NCBI RefSeq assembly: GCF_900187285.1
Contig: NZ_LT906470.1
Span: forward strand, 1,560,001-1,624,000
DNA: 64,000 nt
Origin: Veillonella rodentium
GTDB lineage: Bacteria; Bacillota; Negativicutes; Veillonellales; Veillonellaceae
Reading direction: 5' to 3'
Both the position numbers and the translations under genes were made by a program. Each line of letters starts with the position of its first letter. Position 1 is the stretch's first letter. Under the pieces are notes generated by a model, which worked only from the letters and a program-made list of their open reading frames with translations, did no database searches and had not been told where the DNA came from. Of the stretch, positions 28,561 to 38,587 are shown one piece after another.

Positions 28561-28760
28561 AAAGACTCCTTTTACAAATATACAATTTATTGTATCATCC
28601 TCAACACGCGGATGATGTACACAAAAATACCCATACATAGTATACCATACGCTTCATGATTAATTCATCTATTTTTCATGAACTTTATCGATTGATTTAT
28701 ATTAATTTGTCATTCTTTAATACCTAAATGTAATAATGATTTAAGCCCCGGGCAATACAA

Positions 28761-28812
28761 AACCCGCTATAGCGATAATTAACAGTTCATGCAACTATCG
28801 CTACAGCGGGTT
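28761..28812 (-). terminator. Terminator of the PKMT-like methyltransferase gene
   Basis: Long GC-rich arms with one mismatch (AACCCGCT...AGCGGGTT) around a loop of about 18 nt, then TTTTGTATT on the minus strand, 32 bp after the stop. Confidence 0.8.
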
Positions 28813-28843
28813 ATTCCCTATAACTAAGTCCTTATACAATTTA

Positions 28844-30457
28844 TCAGGAAATGGATTCAGGCTGCTTATTTCTAACGTAACCTAACTGTTCCATACGCTT
28901 TGTCAGTTCCGTATAAAAGGCCTCAGCCATGGCGGTCTGATTTTTCCCCGACTGCGCCTTATCCGCACTAAAGAGAGCATCCTTAATTTGACGAATTACG
29001 GTAGACCTGGACTTCGGGCGACTCAACAGTTCCATAAAGAGCAAGTCCTCCGAAGAAATGTCCCCGATGGCATCATTAAACAGATTCGCCCCATATACAT
29101 ACTCATGGCCGCCGTCCACAACGGCTTTCACAAATTGCGTAAAGCGTTCCGGTATGTATGAAAGTCCATCCATAAACTCCTGTTTCTGCGGGAAGGTTTT
29201 GTAGAACCGGATACCTCCGCGTACCATGTGCTCTACAATGGCCTTATACAATGCACATACTTCATCCTCCAATGTAGTATCATCATCGTGAACAGCATCA
29301 TGTGCAGCTTTTAAAACGGCAAGCGCCTCGATCATAGTAAAGATTCCGCCGTCCTTTATGAGGGCCTGGAATGTATCGCGCACAATGTCATTATCAAACA
29401 TCGCCAACGCCTCTTCATCAAAAAGGATCTGGAATGTAAATCCATTAACAATAGTCCGCACAGGTAAACTATTAACCTTCAACGGATTGGACACATCATA
29501 GTTAAGATTCTTAACTGCCTCAGCCTTACAGAGAATGGACTTACGGAATGTGGTATCCAAAATAAAATCCAGATACTGTTCCTGTGCCACATGATTTTTC
29601 GGCGCCAATTTCTCCAGCTGTTCCGCCATACTTTCATCATAAGTACGAACCATGGACAGCGTCAAATCAGCATCACATACATAGGCGAGATTATGACGTT
29701 CCAGGTGGTCATAGAATTGGTAAAAATAACACGGATCGTTATGCGGTTCCAAATGGTCATGACCAACATAATAGTCGTCCTTTTGCATAACGGACTTTAG
29801 AGCACCAAGAAACTTGATATTCCGCTCCGTTAAGTTTTCATAATTAAGGATTTGAGAACCCACAAAACTACCGATCGTTTTACCGTGCTTCACCTTCTTC
29901 TTATGAGTCAGCTGAGCCTGGTCGCGATTTGCAAACAACATCAACTGACGAACCTCGTCCATCGTATGCCATCCCGGATAAGCATTGTAAGATACATAAG
30001 CAAGACCGTTATCTGCTAAATGATCTTCGATAATCTCCAGAATCTTGTCCTTCATCTCGTCATCAACCCATGAATAGAGGCCATGCGCAATGATATAGTC
30101 AAAAGTACCCATAGATTTATCAAAATTCACGATATCCCCTTGAACCAATGACACATTATCAAGTCCTGCATCAGCTATGATCTTATTCCCCTTCTCCACC
30201 TGATCCTGTGAAAGCTCAACGCCTATAAAGGTCGCCTCAGGATTATGTAATGCTTGTGAAATAATATTTCCACCGTATGTAGCCCCCAGCTCCAATACGC
30301 GAGCAGTTTTTGCCGCAGGCACAGTAAGTCCAACCAAGGTGCCGTAAGCCTCTAAATAGGCCGGTGTCGTAAATGGAAACGGATATGATTTATACCCCAG
30401 TTCCTTATAGATTGTTTGTTGTGTATCGGTCTTCACCTTCGCTGTATTCTTTGACAT
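28844..30457 (-). CDS. Class I SAM methyltransferase with methyltransferase regulatory domain (PKMT-like)
   Basis: 537 residues. The N-terminal Rossmann domain has the AdoMet motif VLELGATYGGNIISQAL (about 54-70), the acidic motif II VELSQDQ, and IVNFDKSMGTFDYIIAHGLYSW. The HGLYSW element and the following long helical region match proteins with a methyltransferase regulatory domain, which include the Rickettsia OmpB protein-lysine methyltransferases of similar length. The family relation is by recall of motifs and architecture. The substrate here is unknown; surface adhesins are a reasonable guess in an outer-membrane bacterium. There is no signal peptide, so modification would occur in the cytoplasm before export. 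It is a single-gene unit with its own terminator, next to the WYL regulator. Confidence 0.8.
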   Translation of the reverse strand: MSKNTAKVKTDTQQTIYKELGYKSYPFPFTTPAYLEAYGTLVGLTVPAAKTARVLELGATYGGNIISQALHNPEATFIGVELSQDQVEKGNKIIADAGLDNVSLVQGDIVNFDKSMGTFDYIIAHGLYSWVDDEMKDKILEIIEDHLADNGLAYVSYNAYPGWHTMDEVRQLMLFANRDQAQLTHKKKVKHGKTIGSFVGSQILNYENLTERNIKFLGALKSVMQKDDYYVGHDHLEPHNDPCYFYQFYDHLERHNLAYVCDADLTLSMVRTYDESMAEQLEKLAPKNHVAQEQYLDFILDTTFRKSILCKAEAVKNLNYDVSNPLKVNSLPVRTIVNGFTFQILFDEEALAMFDNDIVRDTFQALIKDGGIFTMIEALAVLKAAHDAVHDDDTTLEDEVCALYKAIVEHMVRGGIRFYKTFPQKQEFMDGLSYIPERFTQFVKAVVDGGHEYVYGANLFNDAIGDISSEDLLFMELLSRPKSRSTVIRQIKDALFSADKAQSGKNQTAMAEAFYTELTKRMEQLGYVRNKQPESIS

Positions 30458-30608
30458 ACCGCACCTCTATCTAATCATCATTATCATCAAATGTATCATC
30501 ATATATGATTCTTATAAATATCATTTCAATTTATAATCAATCTGTTCTCATTATACCAAATCGCTTGTGTAATACCTATGAGTAAAGATGGTAAATATCC
30601 ATAAAAAA

Positions 30609-30632
30609 GAGGCACCCTCGAAAGGGTGCCTC
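30609..30632 (-). terminator. Terminator of nifJ
   Basis: A perfect 10-bp stem GAGGCACCCT/AGGGTGCCTC closed by a CGAA-type tetraloop and followed by TTTTTTAT on the minus strand, 27 bp after the stop. Confidence 0.92.
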
Positions 30633-30658
30633 ATATAGGTTACGTCGTTAATAATAAA

Positions 30659-33600
30659 TTATTTTACGTCGTCAAAACCTTTTTGTAAGCGAACATAACT
30701 CAAGCGACGTTCTTTAGCGTCTTGTTCAGTTTTAGCGAACAATTCTTCTGCCACATCAGGAGCCGCTTTAGCCAAGGAAGCGTAACGTACTTCACCTTTA
30801 AGGAAGTCTTGGAAGCTTTCAGTCGGTTCTTTGGAATCCAAGGAGAATGGATTTTTACCGTCTTCTTTAAGTAGAGGGTTGTATCTGTAAAGATCCCAGT
30901 AACCAGCTGCAACAGCTTTGCGTTGTTCTTCCTGAGCTTTACCCATACCAGCTTTGATACCATGGTTGATACATGGGCTGTAAGCGATGATTAGGGATGG
31001 ACCTGGATAAGCTTCTGCTTCCGCCAATGCTTTCATCAATTGGTTTTTGTCAGCGCCCATAGCTACTTGTGCTACGTATACATAACCGTAGGACATAGCC
31101 ATCATACCGAGATCTTTCTTCTTAGTACGTTTACCGGAAGCAGCGAATTGAGCTACTGCAGCAACGTGAGTGGATTTAGAAGCTTGACCGCCAGTATTGG
31201 AGTAAACTTCTGTATCGAATACGAAGATGTTGATGTCTTCGCCGGAAGCTAATACATGGTCAACACCGCCGAAGCCGATATCGTAAGCCCAGCCGTCACC
31301 ACCGAAGATCCAGTGAGAACGTTTAACCAAGAATTGTTTCTTTTCAAGAAGTTCTTTAAGTTCAGGAGTTGTAGCACCTTCAGCTTCGATTGCCGCTACC
31401 AAACGAGCGGAACGTTCACGGCTGGAAGCGCCAAGGTTAGCAAATTCTAACCATTGTTCCAAAGCTTCTTTCAATTCGCCTGTTGCAGTTTCAGCTGCTT
31501 TTGCAGCTACTTCCGCCAACTGTTCACGAATCTTTTTAACACCGATGTACATACCGTAACCGAACTCAGCATTGTCTTCGAACAAGGAGTTTGCCCAGGA
31601 AGGACCTTGACCAAGTTGGTTAGTAGTGTATGGAGATGCAGGCATGGAAGCACCCCAGATGGAGGAACAGCCGGTAGCATTCGCAATCATCATACGGTCG
31701 CCGAACAATTGAGTAATCAATTTAGCGTAAGGAGTTTCACCGCAACCTGCGCAAGCGCCAGAGAATTCGAACAATGGTTGTTCAAATTGGGAGCCTTTAA
31801 CAGTATCCTTCTTCATAGGATTTTCTTTTACAGGAAGGTTTACACCGTAATTCCAAGCTTCAGCTTGTTCGATTTCGGAATCGATGGAAGTCATTACGAT
31901 AGCTTTGCCTTTTGGTGCAGGACAGATATCAACGCAGTTACCGCAACCCAAGCAATCTAATGGGGATACGGCGATACGGAATTGAAGGTCTTTAGCACCA
32001 AGTGCAGGGATTGTATCGAAATGTTCAGGAGCCGCTGCCACTTCTGCTTCAGTTGCCAAGATTGGACGAATTGTAGCATGTGGACATACGAAAGAACATT
32101 GGTTACATTGGATACAGTTTTCAGGTAACCATTTTGGAACGAACAATGCAGGACCGCGTTTTTCGTATTTAGCAGTACCGGCAGGTAATGTACCGTCTTC
32201 GTAACCAGCGAATGTGGATACAGGAAGATCATAACCGGCTTGTGCATTGATTGGTTGTGCAATGTTTTTAACGAAAGATGGGCAAGATTCGCAACCAGGT
32301 TTAACTTTTTCATGACCTTCGTCAACAGCATTTTTCCAGTCTGCAGGAACATCTACTTTCACCAAAGCGCCGACGCCTTGATCGATAGCGGCATTGTTCA
32401 TGTCGACGATGTTCTGACCTTTTTTACCATAGGAAGTTACTACGGATTCTTTAAGGTATTTAACAGCGTCATCTACAGGGATAATTTCAGTCAATTTGAA
32501 GAAAGCAGCTTGTGTTACCATGTTGATACGACCGCCCAAACCGATTTCAGAAGCGATTTTCGCAGCATTGATGATGTAGAAGTTCAATTCTTTCTCAGCA
32601 ATTTCGCGACGCAATTTAGCAGGCAAATGTTCAGTCAATTCTTCCGGAGACCAAGTACAGTTCAATAGGAACGTACCGCCTTTTTTGATGCCACGGATTA
32701 GATCGTATTCATGTACATAAGATTGACGGTGACACGCTACGAAATGTGGTTCAGTTACCAAGTATGGTTGGTTAATCGGGTTTTTACCAAAACGAAGGTG
32801 AGACATTGTTACGCCACCGGATTTTTTGGAGTCGTAATCGAAGTATGCTTGAGCATACATGTCAGTGTGGTCACCGATGATTTTAATAGCGGATTTGTTC
32901 GCACCTACAGTACCGTCAGAACCGAAGCCCCAGAATTTACATTCAGTTAAACCTTCAGTGTGAACGTCTACGTCTTTAGCGCGTTCCAAGGACAAGAATG
33001 TCACATCGTCATTGATGCCCAATGTGAAGAATTTCTTACCGTTTTTATCTGCCAAGTTATCGAATACAGCAACGATGTCTGCAGGGATAACGTCTTTGGA
33101 GCTCAAACCATAACGACCGGCGATAACTTTGATGTTACGGCCGCCGTCAACTACAGCCGCCTGTACGTCCAAGAACAATGGTTCAGCCAATGCGCCAGGT
33201 TCTTTAGTACGATCAAGAACCGCAATGCGTTCAACAGTTTTAGGAAGTACTTTCAACAAACGATCTGTTGCGAATGGACGGAACAAGTGAACGTTGATGA
33301 AACCGACTTTACGGCCCAATTTGTTGAGGTATTCAACAGTGGATTCTACTACTTGAGCGGAAGAACCCATCGTTACAACAACATCAGTCGCATCAGGAGC
33401 ACCTACATAGTTGAACAATTGATAATCAGTACCAGCCAACTTGTTGATTTCGTTCATGTAATGTTCTACAACGTCAGGAACGTTCAAGTAGAATTTGTTA
33501 GCTGCTTCGCGATGTTGGAAGTATACGTCAGGGTTTTCTGCAGTACCACGAGTTACAGGCGCATCAGGATTCAAAGCATTTTTACGGAATGCTTTTACAG

Positions 33601-34195
33601 CGTCCATGTCAACCAATGGTTTCAAATCTTCATAATCCCAGATCTGAATTTTTTGAATTTCATGGGATGTACGGAAACCGTCGAAGAAGTTGATGAAAGG
33701 TACACGAGTTTTAATAGCAGTCAAATGAGCAACTGCAGACAAGTCCATTACTTCTTGTACGGAGGATTCAGCAAGCATAGCGCAGCCAGCTGCACGAGCA
33801 GCCATTACGTCCTGATGGTCACCGAAGATAGCCAATGCATGTGCAGCCAAAGCACGAGCAGCTACCTGGAATACACCTGGAAGTAATTCACCTGCAACTT
33901 TATATAAGTTAGGAAGCATCAATAACAAACCTTGAGAAGATGTAAAAGTTGTTGTTAATGCGCCAGCTTGCAAGGAACCGTGGAATGCGGCAGCAGCACC
34001 CGCTTCAGATTGCATTTCTACAACTTGAACAGTGTTGCCGAAGATGTTTTTACGACCAGTTGCAGCCCATTCGTCAACGTGTTCCGGCATTGGAGAAGAT
34101 GGAGTGATTGGATAAATCGCCGCTACTTCTGTAAAACCGTAAGAAACGTGAGCAGCCGCTTGGTTGCCGTCCATAGTTTTAAATTTACGACTCAT
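30659..34195 (-). CDS. nifJ: Pyruvate:ferredoxin (flavodoxin) oxidoreductase
   Basis: 1178 residues, the full single-chain PFOR. It decarboxylates pyruvate to acetyl-CoA, reducing ferredoxin, and is central to lactate/pyruvate fermentation in this group. Domains in order: N-terminal pyrimidine-binding part (YPITPSSPMPEH near 28), the gamma-type domain, a two-cluster ferredoxin domain (CIQCNQCSFVCP about 695, CLGCGNCVDICP about 750), and the C-terminal thiamine diphosphate part (CAGCGETPYAKL about 815, GGDGWAYDIGFGG near 965). AAGGAGG precedes the start. A LysR gene is divergent across a 387-bp gap and may regulate it. No frameshift or missing cluster ligand is seen. Confidence 0.97.
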   Translation of the reverse strand: MSRKFKTMDGNQAAAHVSYGFTEVAAIYPITPSSPMPEHVDEWAATGRKNIFGNTVQVVEMQSEAGAAAAFHGSLQAGALTTTFTSSQGLLLMLPNLYKVAGELLPGVFQVAARALAAHALAIFGDHQDVMAARAAGCAMLAESSVQEVMDLSAVAHLTAIKTRVPFINFFDGFRTSHEIQKIQIWDYEDLKPLVDMDAVKAFRKNALNPDAPVTRGTAENPDVYFQHREAANKFYLNVPDVVEHYMNEINKLAGTDYQLFNYVGAPDATDVVVTMGSSAQVVESTVEYLNKLGRKVGFINVHLFRPFATDRLLKVLPKTVERIAVLDRTKEPGALAEPLFLDVQAAVVDGGRNIKVIAGRYGLSSKDVIPADIVAVFDNLADKNGKKFFTLGINDDVTFLSLERAKDVDVHTEGLTECKFWGFGSDGTVGANKSAIKIIGDHTDMYAQAYFDYDSKKSGGVTMSHLRFGKNPINQPYLVTEPHFVACHRQSYVHEYDLIRGIKKGGTFLLNCTWSPEELTEHLPAKLRREIAEKELNFYIINAAKIASEIGLGGRINMVTQAAFFKLTEIIPVDDAVKYLKESVVTSYGKKGQNIVDMNNAAIDQGVGALVKVDVPADWKNAVDEGHEKVKPGCESCPSFVKNIAQPINAQAGYDLPVSTFAGYEDGTLPAGTAKYEKRGPALFVPKWLPENCIQCNQCSFVCPHATIRPILATEAEVAAAPEHFDTIPALGAKDLQFRIAVSPLDCLGCGNCVDICPAPKGKAIVMTSIDSEIEQAEAWNYGVNLPVKENPMKKDTVKGSQFEQPLFEFSGACAGCGETPYAKLITQLFGDRMMIANATGCSSIWGASMPASPYTTNQLGQGPSWANSLFEDNAEFGYGMYIGVKKIREQLAEVAAKAAETATGELKEALEQWLEFANLGASSRERSARLVAAIEAEGATTPELKELLEKKQFLVKRSHWIFGGDGWAYDIGFGGVDHVLASGEDINIFVFDTEVYSNTGGQASKSTHVAAVAQFAASGKRTKKKDLGMMAMSYGYVYVAQVAMGADKNQLMKALAEAEAYPGPSLIIAYSPCINHGIKAGMGKAQEEQRKAVAAGYWDLYRYNPLLKEDGKNPFSLDSKEPTESFQDFLKGEVRYASLAKAAPDVAEELFAKTEQDAKERRLSYVRLQKGFDDVK

Positions 34196-34582
34196 GTGAT
34201 TATTGCCTCCTTAAGCATTTAGCAAAAATAGAACACTTGCTTAATCTATCATTATGAATAGGAATAACAACCATTACAAACTTGCGTACATGAAAAAATA
34301 ATGCAATAATATATATGTTATATATAATATGGCATTATGTGCGTGTGCATACTGTATTGTAATGGGCACAACCATAATTCCTAATATCATAACTTGATAT
34401 AGCCCTATAAATTCATTATAACGTGAGGGCCCTATCAAAGCAATACATACAGTGACTGTCGCTTTGCCAATATCGCTATCCATGCTTTACATAAAGTAAT
34501 AGCTAATTGCATTTCAGTAATAACTATTCTCAGTTAGTCAAGTCACTTCCTATAGCTATGTTTTCTAATTAGGGGGTTAATT
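34196..34582. other. Divergent intergenic region nifJ / LysR gene
   Basis: 387 bp, AT-rich, with alternating AT sequence around 34310-34335. It must contain promoters for nifJ (minus) and the LysR gene (plus, ribosome-binding AGGGGG before 34583). A hydrophobic 69-codon frame at 34274-34483 has no convincing ribosome-binding site and is not called. Confidence 0.5.
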
Positions 34583-35506
34583 ATGGATTTTCATCATTTG
34601 AAATACTTCGTAGAAGTAGCTGATCAAAAAAGCTTCAGTAAAGCTGCGAGAAATTTACATATTTCTCAATCAGCAATTAGCCGCACCATTAAAGCTCTTG
34701 AGGATGAATTAGGCGTAGTGCTTTTCATGCGAAACGCTAAATCCGTAGAGCTTACTGACGGGGGCACGATTTTCCTCACCCATGCTAAACGCGTTGTATT
34801 CATGTTTGAACATCTAAAAACAGATTTTGAAAACGAATTTCGTTTAGAACAGGGTTCTATTCGAATCGGTATTCCGCCTATTACAGACGCACCGATTTTT
34901 GCACAACTTTTAGGGGAATTTAAGAAAGTATATCCGCAAATCGAATTGGAACTCTACGAACAAGGTTCCAAGAAAGTGGAAATCAGTGTCCAGGAAGGTT
35001 TAATCGATATCGGGATTATCTGTACGAAACCTAATCCGAAGGAATTTGAATCGTTCTATTTGACCAGCGATCCCCTCTCCGTCATCATTCCAAAGTCCAG
35101 CCCTTTGGCTAAGGAAAAGGAAATCCGCTTGGAAATGCTGGCTGACGAATCCTTCGTACTGCACAAGGACGATTTCAACCTTCATGATGAAATTATCAAG
35201 GCATGTAAACATACAGGCTTCCAACCTCATATCGTATTCGAGACAAGCCAGCGGGATCTCATGTTGCAGACGGTCAGTGCCGATCTTGCGATTGCATTAT
35301 TGCCTTCCCGTCTCTGCCCTGAGGTCGGTGAAAGCTCCGACGTCAGCTCCAGAGTTGTCGTAAGACCGCTAGTGCCTGAAATCATTCACACCCTCTACGT
35401 AATTTGGAAAAAAGGCCACTACCTCTCCCATGCATCTCGCTTGTGGTTAGACTTTGTAAATTCCAAACTACCATTACCAGGATTACAACTTGAGGAACGC
35501 CAATAA
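34583..35506 (+). CDS. LysR-type transcriptional regulator, divergent from nifJ
   Basis: 307 residues. The N-terminal helix-turn-helix (LKYFVEVADQKSFSKAA, ISQSAISRTIKALEDELG) is followed by a periplasmic-binding-like effector domain (IRIGIPPITDAPIFAQLLGEF at about 92). Members usually control a divergent gene, here nifJ, in response to a metabolite; the effector is not predictable. Its stop overlaps the start of a small membrane protein gene by one base, so the two are co-translated. Confidence 0.9.
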   Translation: MDFHHLKYFVEVADQKSFSKAARNLHISQSAISRTIKALEDELGVVLFMRNAKSVELTDGGTIFLTHAKRVVFMFEHLKTDFENEFRLEQGSIRIGIPPITDAPIFAQLLGEFKKVYPQIELELYEQGSKKVEISVQEGLIDIGIICTKPNPKEFESFYLTSDPLSVIIPKSSPLAKEKEIRLEMLADESFVLHKDDFNLHDEIIKACKHTGFQPHIVFETSQRDLMLQTVSADLAIALLPSRLCPEVGESSDVSSRVVVRPLVPEIIHTLYVIWKKGHYLSHASRLWLDFVNSKLPLPGLQLEERQ

Positions 35507-35925
35507 TGAATAAACCATCTGGGCTCGCTACTAAATTGCGAGCCCTTTTGAAAGCTAAACAAACACCCATGTGGGGCGTTATCATCGTGCTGATTATCGT
35601 CATCATCATACAGCAGATTCAGATAGCGGAACTGCAATGGCGCGTCGACGAGGACCACGACGGCTCCACGATTGAAAGCGTAGCAGGACGCCTGTATATT
35701 TTGGAAGGAATGGCGAACAAGCACAGCGATCAGATCGATGACATCCAGAAAGATATACGGTACCTGCAAAACGAAGGTGCCAGATACGACTGGGAACTGA
35801 AACAACTGCAATGGCTTCATCCGGACCTGAAAGTACAACCGCCGGATGCCAATCCGTACCAATTCAAATCGACGGATCTAAACCTCGATATGAATCCGGG
35901 GAAAGTACCGGATGTAAAAAAATAA
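35506..35925 (+). CDS. Small membrane-anchored coiled-coil protein of unknown function
   Basis: 139 residues. A basic N terminus (KLRALLKAKQ), then one hydrophobic helix (MWGVIIVLIIVIII, about 22-35), then a hydrophilic region with heptad-like pattern (GRLYILEGMANKHSDQIDD, DIRYLQNEGARYDW) and a Pro/Asp/Asn-rich end. The topology is probably N-in with the coiled coil outside the cytoplasmic membrane. No family recognised. The TAATG overlap with the LysR gene and the terminator that follows make a two-gene operon, which suggests a link to whatever the regulator senses. Confidence 0.8.
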   Translation: MNKPSGLATKLRALLKAKQTPMWGVIIVLIIVIIIQQIQIAELQWRVDEDHDGSTIESVAGRLYILEGMANKHSDQIDDIQKDIRYLQNEGARYDWELKQLQWLHPDLKVQPPDANPYQFKSTDLNLDMNPGKVPDVKK

Positions 35926-35934
35926 TTTACGCAA

Positions 35935-36005
35935 AAAGACCCTCTCCGTGGTCCGTAGACGAACTTCATTCATATGTGAGTCCGAGGACCATGGAGAGGG
36001 TCTTT
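35935..36005. terminator. Bidirectional terminator between the LysR operon and citF
   Basis: 20-bp arms with one G-U position (35935-35954 and 35986-36005, core GACCCTCTCC). T-rich sequence follows in both directions, between convergent genes ending at 35925 (plus) and 36085 (minus). Confidence 0.85.
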
Positions 36006-36084
36006 ATATTAACTAATCAGCAAGGGATGGTAAGTCGACAGTGGAACCATTCAGGATTCAACCGGACTCCACATCACATCTAAC

Positions 36085-37632
36085 TTATAGAGGTTTGCGA
36101 ACCACGTCAAGGATAGAACCATCGCGGTATTCTACGATTGCCACGATATCTTCGTCTTTGTCGGATACAGGGATATCTTGTGGTTTACCTACCAAGTCGA
36201 ATGCTAATTGTCGTAATTCTTCAATTGTGTAGATAGGCAAGTTGCTGTCTTTGAAGCGTTCAATCAAATCGTTGCGAGCCGGATTTATTGCGATACCGTA
36301 TTCGGTAACGAGTACGTCAACGGAGGAGCCCGGTGTAATAACAGTTGCTACTTTGTCACGGATCATCGGCAAGCGGCCGCGGATCAATGGACAAGTAATA
36401 ACTGTGCATTTAGCACCTGCCGCTGTATCGGAGTGACCGCCGGAAGCGCCCATCAATACACCGTTGGAGTCAGTCATTACGTTTACATTAAAATCAAGGT
36501 CAATTTCAGTAGCACCAAGGAATACTACGTCTAAGTAGTTTGTAGTGCAGTCTGTCCATGGGTTAGCGTACATGGAAGCGGACATTTCGATGTGTGCAGG
36601 GTTTTTATCCAAGGAAGCTGCTGCAGTAGTATCGAATGTTTGAGTATCGTAAATGGCACGAATCAAGCCTTCTTCAAGCATACCAGTCAAGATACCAGTA
36701 GCGCCACCGATAGCGAAGCCACCTACTTCACCGCGTTTGCGAAGTTTTTCAGCGATGAATTTCGCAACAGTCAAAGGAGCACCGCCGGCGCCCAATTGGA
36801 ATACGAAACCGTCTTTGATGATGCCCGCCTGATCAAGGAATTCACCGGCCAATTCAGCAATCTTAATCTGGATAGGGTTTTTAGTGAAACCTACCGCACC
36901 GGAAGCTATACCTTCCGGATCACCGATGCTTTCAACAGGAACAACATAATCTACGTCAGTTTGAGGAATTGCATAGTTATGTACATAATCAACCAAATTA
37001 TCCGTAATAATAACGGTTGTATCTGCATAGTGAGAATCAACCTTAGCATAACCGAGTGCGCCACATGCGGATTTACCCATACGACCGGTTGCATTACCGC
37101 GTGGATCAGCTGTAGGTGCGCCCATGAAAGCTACGTCGATATGAACTTCGCCGGATTCGATAGCGCGAGCACGGCCACCGTGGGAGCGAATCACTACAGG
37201 ACGTTTCAATACGCCAGGGTTTTGAGTCAAGAATTTACCGAGGCGATCGCGTAAACCGGATGTTTCAATAGCTGTAACGGTACCGTCCTGAATCATTTCC
37301 ACCAAGAATTCATGGCATGGGGACAAAGAAGAGGACGCGATGGTAATGTCCTTAATGCCTTTCGCCTGAACGCGTTCCATAACCATTTTCATTACATAGT
37401 CGCCGTTGCGTAAATGATGATGGAAGGACAATGTCATACCATCTTTTACGCCGGCTTTTTCGATTGCTTCATCGATGGAAGCAAGTACTTTATTAGTACC
37501 CACACGGCTCATATGTACAGGTTTACCTGCGCGATGAGCTTTAGGTTCGATTGCGAATTCACCTTGATATACTTCGCGACCTTTTAATGCGGGAATATTT
37601 GTCGGGATATCGCGACCTACTTTATTTAACAT
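36085..37632 (-). CDS. citF: Citrate lyase alpha subunit (citrate:acetyl-ACP transferase)
   Basis: 515 residues, normal for CitF. The alpha subunit exchanges acetyl for citryl on the acyl carrier protein CitD; CitE then splits citryl-ACP to oxaloacetate and acetyl-ACP. Visible family features are the N-terminal GRDIPTNIPALKGREVYQGEF region, DGMTLSFHHHLRNGDYVM near 62, and GASGGHSDTAAGAK near 400. It overlaps citE by 11 bp and follows citD-citE, the usual citDEF order. No citC, citX or citG is found within this window. Confidence 0.95.
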   Translation of the reverse strand: MLNKVGRDIPTNIPALKGREVYQGEFAIEPKAHRAGKPVHMSRVGTNKVLASIDEAIEKAGVKDGMTLSFHHHLRNGDYVMKMVMERVQAKGIKDITIASSSLSPCHEFLVEMIQDGTVTAIETSGLRDRLGKFLTQNPGVLKRPVVIRSHGGRARAIESGEVHIDVAFMGAPTADPRGNATGRMGKSACGALGYAKVDSHYADTTVIITDNLVDYVHNYAIPQTDVDYVVPVESIGDPEGIASGAVGFTKNPIQIKIAELAGEFLDQAGIIKDGFVFQLGAGGAPLTVAKFIAEKLRKRGEVGGFAIGGATGILTGMLEEGLIRAIYDTQTFDTTAAASLDKNPAHIEMSASMYANPWTDCTTNYLDVVFLGATEIDLDFNVNVMTDSNGVLMGASGGHSDTAAGAKCTVITCPLIRGRLPMIRDKVATVITPGSSVDVLVTEYGIAINPARNDLIERFKDSNLPIYTIEELRQLAFDLVGKPQDIPVSDKDEDIVAIVEYRDGSILDVVRKPL

Positions 37633-38587
37633 CGTATTCTGCTCCTTCCTCTAATTCAACTTTAATGCCTGCTGCACGTGCTTTATCGACTACGCGTTGT
37701 GCACGAACTACGATAGGGCCATCGATCATTTTACCATCTACGGAAATTACGCCTTTATTGTTGCGCAATGCATCGGCATAGCTGTTCAATACCTTAACGG
37801 AATGAGCGATTTCTTTTTCATCAGGAGTGAATACTTCGTGGATAATTTTGATTTGGCTTGGATGGATACAGGACTTGCCGTCATATCCCAACGCTTTAAT
37901 AAATTCAACTTCTTCGCGGAAGCCTTGAGGATCTTTCACGTCGGAGAACACCGTATCGATTACTCGGATACCCGCTTCGCGTGCTGCATGAAGGATTGTC
38001 TGACGAGCGAACAACAATTCAACAGCCGGTTTATGTTTACCTGTACGAAGGTCAGCACGGTAGTCTTCAGCGCCGAGAGCGATAGCAACTACGCGAGGGC
38101 CGTGACAGATTTCACGAACATTGTATAAGCCGCGAACGGATTCAATAGCCACGATAATGTTGATTGTGCCTTCCGGCCAACCGTTAGCTTTTTCCACTTC
38201 TTCAATCTTCTTCGCTACGATTTCAACTTCAGAAACGTCTTCAGTTTTAGGTAAACGAATCATATCAGGTTTAGCTGGAACGATGACATCAAGATCGTCA
38301 TAGCCATAAGGTGTCTGTGTAGGATGGTTGATACGAACAACTGTTTCTGCACGGAATTTACGGGATTTCAATGCTTCTGCAGTTAAAAGACGAGCTGTGT
38401 CTTTTTCTGTAATTGGCACGGAATCTTCGATATCGATCATGATGGAGTCAGAGCCGTGAATGTCAGCACTGTTAATCATTTTAGGTGTATTACCCGGTAC
38501 GAACATCATGGAACGGGACAAGCGTTTTTTAGCTGCCTCCGTTAATGGATTTGTTTTAACTTCAGGAAATGTTTTATCGTTAGCCAT
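37622..38587 (-). CDS. citE: Citrate lyase beta subunit (citryl-ACP lyase)
   Basis: 321 residues of the HpcH/HpaI-like TIM-barrel lyase family. Seen: SRSMMFVPGNTPKMINSA near 25, the metal-binding DSIMIDIEDSVP near 47, NIIVAIESVRGLYNV (catalytic-site Glu) near 142, ALGAEDYRADLR near 170, and SCIHPSQIKIIHE near 240. It cleaves citryl-ACP to acetyl-ACP and oxaloacetate with Mg2+. The start overlaps the citD stop by 1 bp and the end overlaps citF. Confidence 0.95.
   Translation of the reverse strand: MANDKTFPEVKTNPLTEAAKKRLSRSMMFVPGNTPKMINSADIHGSDSIMIDIEDSVPITEKDTARLLTAEALKSRKFRAETVVRINHPTQTPYGYDDLDVIVPAKPDMIRLPKTEDVSEVEIVAKKIEEVEKANGWPEGTINIIVAIESVRGLYNVREICHGPRVVAIALGAEDYRADLRTGKHKPAVELLFARQTILHAAREAGIRVIDTVFSDVKDPQGFREEVEFIKALGYDGKSCIHPSQIKIIHEVFTPDEKEIAHSVKVLNSYADALRNNKGVISVDGKMIDGPIVVRAQRVVDKARAAGIKVELEEGAEYDVK

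Noticed and set aside
32960-33886. 308-codon plus-strand open frame opposite nifJ
   Set aside because: Long antisense frame produced by codon bias of nifJ; no ribosome-binding site or family resemblance.
34274-34483. Hydrophobic 69-codon frame in the nifJ/LysR divergent region
   Set aside because: No ribosome-binding site, AT-driven composition, and it covers the space needed for two promoters.
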